Part shown: one piece after another, positions 27,637 through 38,041 of the stretch
Layout: every line of letters starts with the position of its first letter
How positions within the stretch are numbered: the stretch's first letter is position 1
From: Sedimenticola sp.
GTDB taxonomy: Bacteria > Pseudomonadota > Gammaproteobacteria > Chromatiales > Chromatiaceae
Assembly: GCA_027068915.1 (NCBI GenBank)
Contig: JAMOLT010000010.1
Coordinates: 1 to 64,000 of the forward strand
DNA length: 64,000 nt
Direction: 5' to 3'
Made by a program: the position numbers and the translations under genes
Notes under the pieces: model-generated
Told to the model about the DNA's origin: nothing
Seen by the model: the letters and a program-made list of their open reading frames with translations, nothing else
Databases searched by the model: none

Positions 27637-28689
27637 TCAGCTTTTCCCCTCCGTGCTCACTTTGCCCGCACCTTGTTGTTCCGCTTCCTGGGCACTATCA
27701 TCAGGAAACACCTCTGCCCGGATCCGACCTTCGATCTCGGTCGCAATTTTGGGGTTTTCTTTCAGGAATTTCCGCACATTGTCCTTGCCCTGGCCGATAC
27801 GATCACCACTATAGGAATACCAGGCACCGGATTTTTCGACGAAGCCATGTTTCACCCCCAGGTCGATGATCTCACCCTCCCGGGAGATGCCTTCTCCATA
27901 TAGGATCTGGAATTCCACCTGTTTGAACGGCGGCGCCACCTTGTTCTTTACCACTTTGACCCGGGTTTCATTGCCCACGACTTCATCACCGCGCTTGATA
28001 GCGCCGATGCGGCGGATATCCATGCGCACGGAGGAATAGAACTTGAGCGCATTACCACCGGTAGTGGTTTCCGGGCTGCCGAACATCACTCCAATTTTCA
28101 TGCGGATCTGGTTGATAAAAATGACGATACAATTGGAGCGCTTGATATTGGCGGTGAGCTTGCGCAACGCCTGGGACATGAGCCGCGCCTGCAAACCTAC
28201 ATGGGAATCTCCCATGTCACCCTCGATTTCCGCCCTGGGCGTCAACGCCGCCACGGAATCGATAACTACCACATCCACCGCGCCGGAGCGCACCAGCATG
28301 TCGGTAATTTCCAGCGCCTGTTCACCGGTATCCGGCTGGGACACCAGCAGCTCGTCCATATCCACCCCCAGCTTTTCCGCGTACTGGGGATCCAGCGCAT
28401 GTTCTGCATCCACAAACGCACAGGTGCCCCCCCCCTTTTGGGCCTCTGCCACAATATGCAGGGTGAGCGTGGTTTTCCCGGAAGATTCCGGGCCATAGAT
28501 TTCTACCACCCGCCCCTTGGGCACACCTCCGATTCCCAGCGCGATATCCAACCCCAGGGAGCCAGTGGATATAGCCTCCAGATTACCGATGGCCGTTCCA
28601 TCGCCCATGCGCATGACAGAACCCTTGCCAAATTGCTTCTCGATTTGACCCAATGCGGCCGCCAATGCTTTTTTCCGATTCTCATCCAT
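27637..28689 (-). CDS. recA: Recombinase RecA
   Basis: A 350-aa protein for homologous recombination and SOS co-protease activity. Walker [10 protein letters not shown], the ATP-binding [13 protein letters not shown], loop L1/L2 region ([17 protein letters not shown] and [15 protein letters not shown]) and the C-terminal acidic tail are all present; there is no intein. I did not find a clear CTGT-N8-ACAG LexA box in the 126 bases upstream (28690-28815), so SOS control is not shown here. recX follows. Confidence 0.98.
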   Translation of the reverse strand: MDENRKKALAAALGQIEKQFGKGSVMRMGDGTAIGNLEAISTGSLGLDIALGIGGVPKGRVVEIYGPESSGKTTLTLHIVAEAQKGGGTCAFVDAEHALDPQYAEKLGVDMDELLVSQPDTGEQALEITDMLVRSGAVDVVVIDSVAALTPRAEIEGDMGDSHVGLQARLMSQALRKLTANIKRSNCIVIFINQIRMKIGVMFGSPETTTGGNALKFYSSVRMDIRRIGAIKRGDEVVGNETRVKVVKNKVAPPFKQVEFQILYGEGISREGEIIDLGVKHGFVEKSGAWYSYSGDRIGQGKDNVRKFLKENPKIATEIEGRIRAEVFPDDSAQEAEQQGAGKVSTEGKS

Positions 28690-28815
28690 TTCTGTTCACC
28701 TGTTCAAATTACCAATGTCGATAACAGCGTTACCGCCAAGTGTAGTTCGTTCTCTATTTGTTTTCCAGTATTATTTACTTCAGAATCACTGCCGGGAGAA
28801 GTTTGCCGGTAAACC

Positions 28816-29337
28816 TCAGGACAAAGGCCAGCTCTCCACAACTCTGTACCAGGGCGGGCCGCTGCCGGGGAGTGACTCCGCAAGCACAAAATAATCTACT
28901 GGCCAAAGAACCGGTTGCGGCAACGCCAGGGGCATGCCCGGTGTGGTTTTTCGCAGCAGGGTGACATGGGGGCGATAGGGTCGCCTTTCTACTCTGAAGC
29001 CACATTCCTGGAGGTTTTGCCCAAAACTTTTCACCAGCTGCAACAGCGCTTTCGGAATTTTCTCCGGGCCCGCCCAGGCAATACGCGGCTTTGGCCAGAA
29101 ATCCAGGTGATTGATTTCCAGCTCAAAAGGAGAAGCCTGGACAGCACTGGCAGCATGAAGAATGCACTGCTGCTGACCGGTGGGAACGGCACCAAGGAAC
29201 TGCAAGGTGATATGCAAATCCATGGGGTGCACCCAGTTGCCCTGCACCTGGGGCAGCCGGGTCTGCAAATCCGCCAGGTGACTGCGCACCTCATCATCGG
29301 GCCACAGGGCAAAGAACAGGCGTTTATTTCTTGGCAC
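28816..29337 (-). CDS. thpR: RNA 2',3'-cyclic phosphodiesterase ThpR
   Basis: A 2H phosphoesterase of about 173 aa that opens 2',3'-cyclic phosphates on RNA ends. The two catalytic motifs are HITL (in DLHITLQFLG) and HVTL (in YRPHVTLLRK). The chosen start is the GTG at 29337, giving VPRNKRLFFALWPDDE as usual for the family; an ATG at 29364 would add nine residues lying in the pncC overlap. It overlaps the end of pncC by 14 bases, so the two are translationally coupled. Confidence 0.85.
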   Translation of the reverse strand: MPRNKRLFFALWPDDEVRSHLADLQTRLPQVQGNWVHPMDLHITLQFLGAVPTGQQQCILHAASAVQASPFELEINHLDFWPKPRIAWAGPEKIPKALLQLVKSFGQNLQECGFRVERRPYRPHVTLLRKTTPGMPLALPQPVLWPVDYFVLAESLPGSGPPWYRVVESWPLS

Positions 29338-29815
29338 AAAATGCTCCCAGTTGCTGCAGGGCATGGATCACCGCCTGGCGCCTGACCTGTTCCCGGTCAC
29401 CCGCAAACCAGCACCGTTCAGCGACAGCACCCTTCTCATCCGCCCATGCCATCCACACGGTTCCCACAGGCTTGTGCTGCGAACCGCCTCCCGGCCCGGC
29501 AATGCCACTGATAGCCACACTGACATCCGCCCTGCTGCGCACCAGGGCGCCCTGGGCCATCTGTAACACCACCTGTTCGCTTACCGCCCCAAAGTATTCC
29601 AGGGTATCAGCCCGCACACCCAGCATGCCTATTTTGGACTGGTTGCTGTAGGTGACAAAACCCCGCTCGAACCAGGCGCTGGATCCGGGGACATCCGTCA
29701 TCACTTTGGCAACCCAGCCACCGGTACAGGATTCCGCTGCCGTCATGGTCAGCCGCTTCCAGGACAATAGGCGGCCGGTTTCATGGGCCAACTGTTCTAA
29801 CTGTTCGTCTTGCAT
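29324..29815 (-). CDS. pncC: Nicotinamide-nucleotide amidohydrolase PncC (CinA C-terminal type)
   Basis: A 163-aa enzyme that converts NMN to nicotinate mononucleotide in pyridine nucleotide recycling. AESCTGGWVAK is the conserved active-site segment, followed by GFVTYSNQSKIGMLGV and the ISGIAGPGGGSQHKPVGTVW signature. It is a stand-alone C-terminal CinA domain, as in E. coli YgaD/PncC. It is located upstream of thpR and near recA, a common gammaproteobacterial arrangement. Confidence 0.92.
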   Translation of the reverse strand: MQDEQLEQLAHETGRLLSWKRLTMTAAESCTGGWVAKVMTDVPGSSAWFERGFVTYSNQSKIGMLGVRADTLEYFGAVSEQVVLQMAQGALVRSRADVSVAISGIAGPGGGSQHKPVGTVWMAWADEKGAVAERCWFAGDREQVRRQAVIHALQQLGAFCAKK

Positions 29816-29858
29816 TAGAATTCACCCAGTTTCTGCAAATCAATGCTGCACTATAATT

Positions 29859-30140
29859 ATGAATGACCAAGGCATACTGCTAGAGCGTAACCCTTCCCCG
29901 ATGAAACTGGAAGTCATGGGCGTGGAAAGCTGGGGTATCTGGAAAAAGGAAAAATCCACCTTCCCCTGGACTTATCATCAACAGGAAACCTGCTATATCA
30001 CCCGGGGGCGATTTATCGTAACTCCGGAAGGCGGCGAGCCCATGGCATTCAAGCGTGGCGACCTCATCACCTTTCCCGCCGGCATGAAATGCACCTGGGA
30101 GATTCTCGAAGACGTAGAAAAATATTACGACTTTCAGTAA
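29859..30140 (+). CDS. Small cupin-domain protein
   Basis: A 93-aa single cupin of the DUF861 / ureidoglycine-aminohydrolase-like type (family name from memory). Visible features are SWGIWKKEKSTFPWTYHQQETCYITRGRF-like cupin motif 1 (H40 and E43 in the metal positions) and GDLITFPAGMKCTWEILEDVEKYY as motif 2. The start at 29859 is preferred; the longer frame to 29652 lies antisense to pncC. It diverges from pncC with a gap of 43 bases. The substrate is unknown. Confidence 0.8.
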   Translation: MNDQGILLERNPSPMKLEVMGVESWGIWKKEKSTFPWTYHQQETCYITRGRFIVTPEGGEPMAFKRGDLITFPAGMKCTWEILEDVEKYYDFQ

Positions 30141-30260
30141 CACCACGGCATTTGTAACTGGCCGATTGTCTCCCGGCAAGCACACCACCTTCCCATCAGT
30201 CTACCTACTTTCACTACCTCCCCCTCTTCTGTTCGCTTCTGAATTTCAGGGGATCGTTTG

Positions 30261-30294
30261 ACCCAAAATCCACGATTGATTGTGGATCTTGGGT
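30261..30294. other. Strong hairpin upstream of cheA
   Basis: ACCCAA-A-ATCCAC and GTGGAT-C-TTGGGT form a 12-bp stem with one internal mismatch and an 8-nt loop, 83 bases before cheA. It is followed by TTAAGTT rather than a T-run, so it is a weak terminator candidate for the cupin gene or a structured cheA leader. The stretch 30141-30376 otherwise holds no gene. Confidence 0.45.
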
Positions 30295-30376
30295 TTAAGT
30301 TCCTCACCGTACAGCCGATTACTCTCGTAACTCAACAATCAACCAAATTTACGACACTGTCGGCAACGGTATATCT

Positions 30377-32413
30377 ATGTCCATGGATCTTTCAGAATTT
30401 CTCGATGTGTTTCTCGAAGAGTGTTTCGAGGGGCTGGAAGCCATGGAGTCGGGGCTGCTGCACCTGGATGCAGGCACGGATCTCGAGGAAATCAACACCA
30501 TTTTTCGCGCCGCCCACTCTATTAAAGGTGGCAGCGCTGCCTTTGGTTTCAACCATATCTCTGAATTCACCCATGTAATGGAAACCCTGCTGGATGAGCT
30601 GCGCGACGGTTCCCGGCAGGTAGACGAAAATATCGTGGATCTGCTTCTGGCTTCAGTGGATATCCTGCGCGAAATGGTGGATGGACTGAAGGACGAGAGC
30701 ACTCCCGATGAAGTCCGTGTAGCCGAGCTGAAAAAGGCACTGGAAGCTGCACTGGGGAGCAATTCAGAAGAACCTCCGGCAACAGGGGAGCGCCAGCTGT
30801 GGAAGATTCTTTTTTCCCCTTGCCCTGATCTATTTCGTGAAGGCAACGATCCTCTGCGCATCTTTGAGGCACTGGAGGAACTGGGCACGCTGGAAGTTCA
30901 GACTGACGCATCCACCTTGCCATCCCTGTCAGAGCTGGATCCGGCTACCTGCCACTTGCGCTGGGAAGCGACCCTGGAAAGCACTGCTACCGAAGAACAG
31001 ATTCACGAAACCTTCAGCTGGGTGGAAGGAAACTGCGACCTGAAAATCAGTCAAATCGAAGACAAAGAGGAACAACCCCCGGCAGCCGAAAAAGAAACGG
31101 AAAACCAACCAGAACCGGAAGCACCCGCACCCGAACCTGCCGCAAAACCAGCGGTAGCAGCCAAGGCAAAACCAGCCAAACCTTCCGCCAACCGGGAAAG
31201 CAGTTCTATCCGCGTAGCGATCGAGAAGGTGGATCTGCTCATTAACCTCATGGGCGAATTGGTAATCACCCAGTCCATGCTCAATCAGGTAGGACTGGAC
31301 CTGGCCCAGGAAGGTGGGCAAAAAGCAGAAGCGCTGCTCAACGGTCTGGCGCAGCTGGAACGCAACACCCGTGAACTGCAGGAAAACATGCTGCAAATCC
31401 GCATGCTGCCCATCAGCGTCGCTTTCAACCGCTTTCCGCGCCTGGTGCGAGACCTGTGCGGGAAAATGGGCAAGAAGGTGGATCTGGTACTCAGCGGTGA
31501 ACAAACCGAGGTGGACAAGACCGTTCTGGAAAAGATCGGCGACCCCCTGGTGCATCTGGTGCGCAACTCCCTGGATCATGGCCTGGAAACACCCGAAGTG
31601 CGGGCCGCGAAGGGTAAGACGGAACAGGGGCGGCTGGAACTCAGCGCCCAGCATGAAAGCGGCAACATCGTTATTCGTATTACCGATGACGGCGCCGGGC
31701 TGGATCGGGAAAAGATCCTGAAAAAAGCCATCGAACAAGGCCTGGTAAGCGACAAGGATGAGCTGTCCGAAGAACGCATCGACAACCTCATCTTCCAGCC
31801 CGGATTCTCCACGGCGGAACAAGTCAGTGACCTGTCCGGTCGCGGCGTGGGCATGGATGTGGTGAAACGCAATATCAGCGACCTGGGCGGCACCGTCAGC
31901 ATTCAATCCCGCCAGGGCAAGGGCAGCACCGTAGTGATTCGCCTGCCCCTCACTCTTGCAATTCTCGACGGCCAGCTCGCCAGCATTGGTGAGGACACCT
32001 ATATCCTGCCCCTCATTTCCATCATCGAATCGTTGCAAATCCGCCCGGAAAATCTCAAATGCGTTACCGGATCGACAGAGCTGTACCGCTTCCGAGATGA
32101 GTATATTCCCGTCATGCGGCTCAACAAGCTGCTTGGCAGCCAGTGCGGTACTGACAACCTGGGCCAGGGACTGCTGGTAGTGGTGGAATCAGAAGGACAA
32201 CACGCAGGCCTGTTCATAGACAAGCTGCAAGGACAGCAGCAAGTGGTGATCAAGAGCCTGGAAGCCAACTTTCAGCAACTCGAAGGCGTATCCGGAGCAA
32301 CCATCCTGGGCGACGGCAGGGTTGCCCTGATTCTGGATATTCCGGGGCTGGTTCAGCTCTTCCATAAAATCAGAAACACCAACCCGGCAGCAGCGCTGGC
32401 TGCCGCTTCATGA
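30377..32413 (+). CDS. cheA: Chemotaxis histidine kinase CheA
   Basis: A 678-aa cytosolic kinase of the chemoreceptor array. The P1 HPt domain has the phospho-acceptor H47 in AAHSIKGGSAAFGF. A Pro/Ala/Glu-rich linker spans about residues 225-270. P3 dimerisation follows, then the P4 ATPase with NSLDHGLE (N box), DDGAGLD and GRGVGMDVV (G boxes), and P5 (CheW-like) from about 540. It is the first gene of the operon; cheW overlaps its stop by 4 bases. There is no obvious Shine-Dalgarno at the ATG; a second ATG lies two codons in. Confidence 0.96.
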   Translation: MSMDLSEFLDVFLEECFEGLEAMESGLLHLDAGTDLEEINTIFRAAHSIKGGSAAFGFNHISEFTHVMETLLDELRDGSRQVDENIVDLLLASVDILREMVDGLKDESTPDEVRVAELKKALEAALGSNSEEPPATGERQLWKILFSPCPDLFREGNDPLRIFEALEELGTLEVQTDASTLPSLSELDPATCHLRWEATLESTATEEQIHETFSWVEGNCDLKISQIEDKEEQPPAAEKETENQPEPEAPAPEPAAKPAVAAKAKPAKPSANRESSSIRVAIEKVDLLINLMGELVITQSMLNQVGLDLAQEGGQKAEALLNGLAQLERNTRELQENMLQIRMLPISVAFNRFPRLVRDLCGKMGKKVDLVLSGEQTEVDKTVLEKIGDPLVHLVRNSLDHGLETPEVRAAKGKTEQGRLELSAQHESGNIVIRITDDGAGLDREKILKKAIEQGLVSDKDELSEERIDNLIFQPGFSTAEQVSDLSGRGVGMDVVKRNISDLGGTVSIQSRQGKGSTVVIRLPLTLAILDGQLASIGEDTYILPLISIIESLQIRPENLKCVTGSTELYRFRDEYIPVMRLNKLLGSQCGTDNLGQGLLVVVESEGQHAGLFIDKLQGQQQVVIKSLEANFQQLEGVSGATILGDGRVALILDIPGLVQLFHKIRNTNPAAALAAAS

Positions 32414-32952
32414 CCGAGGTCGAAGTACTCATGAACAGTAACACAGCACAAAAAATTGATATCGATCTGCAGTCCGAGGAAGGAGTGGACCAGTATCTTA
32501 CCTTCTGCCTGGCTGGCGAAGAATACGGCATCAACATTCTCAAGGTGCAGGAAATCAGAGGCTGGAGCGAGGTGACGCCCATGCCCAATACACCAGATTC
32601 CATTCTCGGTGTAATCAATCTGCGCGGCACCGTGGTTCCCATCGTTGAATTGCGCAGCCACTTCAACCTGCCGGAAGTACCCCCCAGCCCGACCACAGTA
32701 ATCATCGTGGTCAAGGCGGTGGAGGCCAACGGCAACCAGCGCACCATGGGCATGGTGGTGGATGCGGTTTCCGAAGTACATAACATCGCCTCCGAAGAAA
32801 TCCAGCCACCCCCACAGATCGGTGATGCAGGAGACCAGCGCGCTATCGCCGGCCTCACCACCATGGAACAACATATGATCATCCTCCTCGACGTGGATGA
32901 CCTGATGATAAACGGCGTACTCGGCCTGCTCGACGACGAGCCCGGTGCCTGA
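32410..32952 (+). CDS. cheW: Chemotaxis coupling protein CheW
   Basis: A 180-aa adaptor that links receptors to CheA. The fold is recognisable from [49 protein letters not shown] and [13 protein letters not shown]. The ATG used overlaps the cheA stop (ATGA), implying coupling; a start at the eighth residue (32431) would also give a normal CheW. Confidence 0.95.
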   Translation: MTEVEVLMNSNTAQKIDIDLQSEEGVDQYLTFCLAGEEYGINILKVQEIRGWSEVTPMPNTPDSILGVINLRGTVVPIVELRSHFNLPEVPPSPTTVIIVVKAVEANGNQRTMGMVVDAVSEVHNIASEEIQPPPQIGDAGDQRAIAGLTTMEQHMIILLDVDDLMINGVLGLLDDEPGA

Positions 32953-32987
32953 TCAACAAACCATTTCGCTCGACGGAGAACTACAGC

Positions 32988-35708
32988 ATGAAAATCAATG
33001 AGCCAGTAACAGACAAAGAGATCGTGATGACGGAGGGACAATTCATCGTCTCCACCACTGACCTCAAGGGCATCATCAAATCCATCAATCGTGATTTCAT
33101 CAATATCAGTGGCTTCACATCCGAAGAGCTGATCGGCAGGAATCACAACATGGTGCGTCACCCCGACATGCCGCCGGAAGCCTTCGAGGATTTGTGGCGC
33201 ACCATCAAGGCAGACAGGCCTTGGATCGGGATGGTAAAGAACCGGTGCAAAAATGGTGACTACTACTGGGTCAAGGCCAATGTCACCCCCTTGCGTGAAC
33301 ACGGGCGCACCACCGGCTTCATGTCGGTGCGCACCAAGCCCACGCGCCAGGAAATTGAACAGGCCGATGCCCTGTACAAAAAAGTGCGTGCTGGTGAAGC
33401 CACCTTGCAACCATCACGTTTCAAGCGAGTCATGCAATACCTGGGTAATCTGGGAGTATCCAGGTACCTGACTTTGCTGCAAATTGCGTCGGTATCCGCC
33501 ATGGCGGGAATTGCCTGGCTGGACCGCCAGGGTGCCGACCTCTCCATCGTAATCACGGCTTTTGCCGTCATTACAATCCTCATCTCCCTCGCCATCCATG
33601 CACTCAAGCAATACACCCAGCGCCCCATGAAGCAGGCCATCACCGCCATGCAGCAAATCGCCAACGGCGACTACTTTCAATGGGTCGAAACCAGCCGGGA
33701 TGATGACCTGGGCCGGTTGCTGCAGAACATCCAGTCCACCCAGATCCGCCTCGGCTACGAAGTAAATGAAATACGCCAACAGGCAAATGAGCTGAGCCGT
33801 GTGCAGGAGGCGCTGGAAAGCGTAAATGCCAACGTGATGATTGCCGATCAAGACCTCAATATCATCTACCTGAACAAAGCCGTGAAGGAAATGATGCGCA
33901 ATGCCGAGGACGACATTCGCCAGGAACTTCCGGATTTCAGCAGTGACAAGCTGTTGGGTGCCAACATCGATGCATTCCACAAGAACCCATCCCATCAGCG
34001 GGAGGCATTGGAACGTTTGCAAGATGCCTTCACCGCCGACATCAAGCTGGGTGGGCACTCCATGCGCCTCATCGCCAACCCTATTCTCAATGAAAATGGA
34101 GAACGCCTGGGAACCGTGGTGGAATGGATGGATCGCACCAGCGAGGTAGCCATAGAACAGGAACTCCAGAGCATCGTCGATAACGCCCTCATGGGTAACC
34201 TGGATGAACGAGTGTCACTGACCGGCAAGGAGGGCTTCTTCAAGAACCTGAGCCGTGGCGTAAACGACCTGATGCAGGTGCTGGAGCAGGTGATTGACGA
34301 TACGTCCCAAGTACTCAGTGCCCTGGCCAAAGGCGAACTGAACAAAACTATCGATACCGACTATGAAGGCGCCTTTGCCCGTCTCAAAGACGATGTAAAT
34401 GCCACCATAACCAATCTGACGCGAGTGATCGGTAGCATCCGCCACAGTGCCGACGCTGTCGAACATGCTTCACAGGAAATCGCCGAAGGCAACACCGACC
34501 TGGCGCGCCGTACCGAACTGCAGGCCTCCAATCTGGAGGAAACCGCCTCCAGCATGGAAGAGATCACCTCCACAGTACGCCAGAACGCAGACAACTCACG
34601 CAAGGCCAGCGATCTGGCAGCCATTACCCTGGACCAGGCAGTAAATGGTGGCGAAGTAGTGACAAACACCATCACTGCCATGGAAAAAATCACCCATTCC
34701 AGCAAGAAAATCGCTGCCATCATCAGCGTGATTGATGATATCGCCTTCCAGACCAATCTGCTGGCACTGAACGCTGCGGTGGAAGCAGCCCGGGCAGGTG
34801 AACAGGGCCGCGGATTCGCCGTGGTAGCCACCGAGGTACGCAACCTGGCGCAACGCAGTGCTACTGCGGCCAAGGAGATCAAGGAACTGATCGAAGACAG
34901 TGTGAACAAAGTGGAAGAAGGTTCTGAACTGGTAGATCAATCCGGCAAGACTCTGGATGAGATCGTCACTTCGGTGAAAAAAGTGAGCGATTTCATCACT
35001 GAGATTGCTGGCGCCAGCTCAGAACAATATGCAGGCATAGACCAGGTAAACCAGGCCGTCTCACAAATGGACGAAGTGACCCAGCAGAATGCTGCGTTGG
35101 TTGAAGAAGCAGCACAAACCAGCCAGATGATGGACGAACAGGCCAAGGAGCTGGGCGAACTGATCTCCTTCTTCAAGATCGAAAACGGTTCTGGAGAAAA
35201 CCAAAACCAGGTGGAGCGTCGCTCCAGCAACCGGCCCTGGTCTGGCGCCAGCGACACCTCTGCCGTGGATTTCGCCGCCGCCCGCGCCAAACACAAACAA
35301 TGGAAAACCCGCCTGCGCGCCTTCCTCGATGGAAAAGAATCCTTGAGCGTAGAGGAAGCCAGCTCCCACCATGATTGCAAACTGGGGCAATGGCTGCACG
35401 GCACGGGCATGCGCGAATACGGCAGCATGAGCAAAATGCAGGAACTGGAAAAAGCTCATGTGGAATTCCACGCTGTAGCCAAACAGGTAATCAAGGCCAA
35501 ACAATCCGGAGACAATGCCAGGGCGGAAACCATGTACGCCCGCGTGGAAAAAGGCTCAGACCGCATCATTACCTTGCTGGAGCAGCTGGAACGGGAAATC
35601 GATACAGCCAATCCACCCTCATCCATTCCCGCCCCGGCTGGAAACAGCGCCCCAGGCAGACCCAGGCTGCAGGCGGTAGGTGCGGATGACGTATGGGATG
35701 AGTTCTAA
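32988..35708 (+). CDS. Aer-like methyl-accepting chemotaxis protein with PAS, CZB and CheR-tether
   Basis: A 906-aa receptor. PAS1 spans about residues 15-130 ([21 protein letters not shown], as in Aer). Two transmembrane segments at about 160-180 and 185-207 have almost no periplasmic loop; HAMP is about 210-265, and a second PAS-like domain about 275-390. The methyl-accepting signalling domain is about 480-740 with the hairpin tip [35 protein letters not shown] zinc-binding domain spans about 765-870 (H, CKLGQWL, H and H ligands). The C-terminus is DVWDEF, fitting the aromatic-x2-aromatic tether for CheR/CheB. Sensing is therefore intracellular; redox, energy or zinc are likely stimuli (inferred). 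Confidence 0.93.
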   Translation: MKINEPVTDKEIVMTEGQFIVSTTDLKGIIKSINRDFINISGFTSEELIGRNHNMVRHPDMPPEAFEDLWRTIKADRPWIGMVKNRCKNGDYYWVKANVTPLREHGRTTGFMSVRTKPTRQEIEQADALYKKVRAGEATLQPSRFKRVMQYLGNLGVSRYLTLLQIASVSAMAGIAWLDRQGADLSIVITAFAVITILISLAIHALKQYTQRPMKQAITAMQQIANGDYFQWVETSRDDDLGRLLQNIQSTQIRLGYEVNEIRQQANELSRVQEALESVNANVMIADQDLNIIYLNKAVKEMMRNAEDDIRQELPDFSSDKLLGANIDAFHKNPSHQREALERLQDAFTADIKLGGHSMRLIANPILNENGERLGTVVEWMDRTSEVAIEQELQSIVDNALMGNLDERVSLTGKEGFFKNLSRGVNDLMQVLEQVIDDTSQVLSALAKGELNKTIDTDYEGAFARLKDDVNATITNLTRVIGSIRHSADAVEHASQEIAEGNTDLARRTELQASNLEETASSMEEITSTVRQNADNSRKASDLAAITLDQAVNGGEVVTNTITAMEKITHSSKKIAAIISVIDDIAFQTNLLALNAAVEAARAGEQGRGFAVVATEVRNLAQRSATAAKEIKELIEDSVNKVEEGSELVDQSGKTLDEIVTSVKKVSDFITEIAGASSEQYAGIDQVNQAVSQMDEVTQQNAALVEEAAQTSQMMDEQAKELGELISFFKIENGSGENQNQVERRSSNRPWSGASDTSAVDFAAARAKHKQWKTRLRAFLDGKESLSVEEASSHHDCKLGQWLHGTGMREYGSMSKMQELEKAHVEFHAVAKQVIKAKQSGDNARAETMYARVEKGSDRIITLLEQLEREIDTANPPSSIPAPAGNSAPGRPRLQAVGADDVWDEF

Positions 35709-35710
35709 CC

Positions 35711-35998
35711 ATGAATGCCGGGAAAATATGCCTCGAGTCCCATCTGGACATGGATGCATTGCCAGCACTGGCGCAGGCGCTGCGCAATGCCCTGGCGGAA
35801 AAAGCGCCACTGTTGCTGGATGGCTCCCGGGTAAAGAGCATCAATGGCGCCGCCCTGCAGCTACTGCTGGCGGCGACCCAGTCTGCACAACAGGCAGACA
35901 TTTCGTTCAACTGGCATCAACCCTCTCCCCCCCTGGAAAGAGCCGTTGAACTTCTGGGGCTTAGCAATGATCTGGAATTAGGAGGCAACAAGGAATGA
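35711..35998 (+). CDS. STAS-domain protein of the chemotaxis operon
   Basis: A 95-aa single STAS (anti-sigma-antagonist-like) domain. It has the usual alternation ending in PLLLDGSRVKSINGAALQLLLAA, with serine in the loop where SpoIIAA-like proteins are phosphorylated. It lies between the receptor gene (2-base gap) and cheR (4-base ATGA overlap). Small STAS proteins are common in this position in environmental gammaproteobacterial che operons; their exact role is not established as far as I know. Confidence 0.8.
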   Translation: MNAGKICLESHLDMDALPALAQALRNALAEKAPLLLDGSRVKSINGAALQLLLAATQSAQQADISFNWHQPSPPLERAVELLGLSNDLELGGNKE

Positions 35999-36849
35999 AC
36001 CGCTTGGCTACAAAAACCCTTCGCAAAGGATTCGAATTTACCGATCAGGATTTCTCCCGGTTGCGGGAACTGGTTTACCAGCATACCGGCATCCGCATGG
36101 CGGACAACCGGCGTGACCTGATCTATGGCCGCCTTTCCCGACGGCTGCGGGCGCTGGGCATGCACAGTTTCAGTGACTACTGCGCGCTCATCGAGGATGG
36201 CCATGAGGACGAGTTGGAAGCATTCACCAATGCAGTGACCACCAATTTGACAGCCTTTTTCCGGGAAGCCCACCATTTTGATTACCTGGCCAACACCGTA
36301 CTGCCGGAACTGCTGCAGCGCAAACAGACAAGCCAGCAAATAAGAATCTGGTCTGCGGGCTGCTCCACGGGTGAAGAGCCCTATACCCTGGCCATGATAC
36401 TGCAGGAAAGCATTCCCGACCTACACAACTGGGATGTACGCATTCTCGCGACTGATCTCGATTCCGATGTACTTGCCAAGGCCAGTGCAGGAATCTATGA
36501 GCAGCAAAATATCCAGCGGGCCCTGGGTGATCGTCTGAAGCGCTGGTTCCGTAAGGGAAGCGGATCCCACAAAGGGAAAGCAAAGGTACTTCCGCAGCTA
36601 CAGGAACTGATCTCATTCAGAAAGCTCAATCTGATGGAAAACTGGCCCATGAAAGGCTCATTCGACATCATTTTCTGCCGCAATGTGCTGATTTATTTTG
36701 ACAAACCGACACAAAAAAAACTGTTTGACCGCTTCGCCGACATCCTGACGCCAAAGGGTCATCTTTTTATCGGTCACTCCGAAAGCCCTCTGGATCTTAC
36801 GGATCGATTCACTCTCATCGGCCAATCAGTTTACCAGCGGTGCAAATAA
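35995..36849 (+). CDS. cheR: Chemoreceptor methyltransferase CheR
   Basis: A 284-aa SAM-dependent enzyme that methylates receptor glutamates. An N-terminal helical domain is followed by the SAM site WSAGCSTGEEPYTLAM (about residues 117-132) and FDIIFCRNVLIYFD. There are no extra TPR repeats. It should bind the WDEF tether of the receptor encoded two genes upstream. The start overlaps the STAS stop. Confidence 0.96.
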   Translation: MNRLATKTLRKGFEFTDQDFSRLRELVYQHTGIRMADNRRDLIYGRLSRRLRALGMHSFSDYCALIEDGHEDELEAFTNAVTTNLTAFFREAHHFDYLANTVLPELLQRKQTSQQIRIWSAGCSTGEEPYTLAMILQESIPDLHNWDVRILATDLDSDVLAKASAGIYEQQNIQRALGDRLKRWFRKGSGSHKGKAKVLPQLQELISFRKLNLMENWPMKGSFDIIFCRNVLIYFDKPTQKKLFDRFADILTPKGHLFIGHSESPLDLTDRFTLIGQSVYQRCK

Positions 36850-36877
36850 TGAAAGACATGGGAGGAATATTCAAGCC

Positions 36878-38020
36878 ATGAGCATACGCGTTCTCATCAT
36901 CGATGATTCCGCACTGGTGCGCAGCCTGCTGACACGCATCCTTGAAAAGGATCCGAAAATCCAGGTAGTCGGCACTGCGGCTGATCCGTACATCGCCCGG
37001 GAAAAAATCAAAAAGCTCCAACCCGATGTACTGACCCTGGATGTGGAAATGCCGAAAATGGATGGCATCACCTTCCTGCAGAATCTCATGCGCCTGCACC
37101 CCATGCCGGTAATAATGGTGTCGTCCTATACGGAGAAAGGGGCTGAAATCACCCTGCGGGCACTGGAACTGGGTGCGATTGATTTCGTCAGCAAACCCCG
37201 GGGGGAACTCGCCGGCACTCTGGAGATTGTAAGCGAAGAAATCATTCAGAAAGTAAAGACCGCCAGTCAGGCCAACATCCGGGCCGCTGGCCGCGCCTGC
37301 CCTTCCACGCCGTTGTCTGTGGAAGAAAAACAGAGTGTGGACTCCATCCTCCCCAAGCCAAACAAGCAGCGCGCCAATGGCGCACTGCCCCTGATTGCCA
37401 TCGGTGCCTCCACTGGCGGCACGGAAGCAATCAAAGAGGTACTGCTGGGATTGCCGGAAAAAATGCCGGCAATCGTCATCACCCAGCACATCCCTCCCGG
37501 ATTCAGCACCGCCTTCGCGAAACGCATGAACAGGCTGGCCGCACTGAAAGTTCACGAAGCAGAAGATGCCCAACCCATCCTGCCCGGCAATGTCTACATC
37601 GCTCCCGGAGCACAACATCTGCTCATATCCCAGGACAAGCAGGGATATCTGTGCAGACTCAATGATGGCCCCAGGGTCAACCGGCACAAGCCATCGGTAG
37701 ATGTACTATTCCGCTCGGTGGCTCAAACTGCCGGAAGAAACGCCACTGGCGTACTCCTTACCGGAATGGGAGATGACGGCGCCCAATCCCTGCTGGAAAT
37801 GCGCGAAGCAGGCGCCAGAACCATTGCCCAGGACGAAGAAAGCAGCGTGGTCTGGGGTATGCCGGGCTCTGCAATCAAGTGCGGCGCGGCAGAGCAGGTT
37901 TTGTCCCTGGAAAAAATCCCTTCGACACTAATCTATCTGCTTGCCGGCAAGGGAAAAACCATTCACAACACCAACAGCCTGCGGCAACGTCAGATGGCCG
38001 CAGCAACCTCTTTTTCATAA
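36878..38020 (+). CDS. cheB: Chemotaxis response regulator/methylesterase CheB
   Basis: A 380-aa two-domain protein. The receiver (about 1-125) has DD9-10 and phospho-acceptor D55 in TLDVEMPKMDG. After a linker, the methylesterase (about 170-360) has GASTGGTEA (catalytic Ser), QHIPPGF (His) and GMGDDGAQ (Asp). It removes receptor methyl groups and deamidates, important here because no cheD is seen. A GGAGG ribosome site lies about 14 bases before the ATG. Confidence 0.96.
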   Translation: MSIRVLIIDDSALVRSLLTRILEKDPKIQVVGTAADPYIAREKIKKLQPDVLTLDVEMPKMDGITFLQNLMRLHPMPVIMVSSYTEKGAEITLRALELGAIDFVSKPRGELAGTLEIVSEEIIQKVKTASQANIRAAGRACPSTPLSVEEKQSVDSILPKPNKQRANGALPLIAIGASTGGTEAIKEVLLGLPEKMPAIVITQHIPPGFSTAFAKRMNRLAALKVHEAEDAQPILPGNVYIAPGAQHLLISQDKQGYLCRLNDGPRVNRHKPSVDVLFRSVAQTAGRNATGVLLTGMGDDGAQSLLEMREAGARTIAQDEESSVVWGMPGSAIKCGAAEQVLSLEKIPSTLIYLLAGKGKTIHNTNSLRQRQMAAATSFS

Positions 38021-38041
38021 CCAACACTCAGGAGAACAATT

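Noticed and set aside
28690-28815. LexA/SOS box before recA
   Set aside because: I looked for CTGT-N8-ACAG and saw no acceptable match; absence is not proof, since LexA sites vary.
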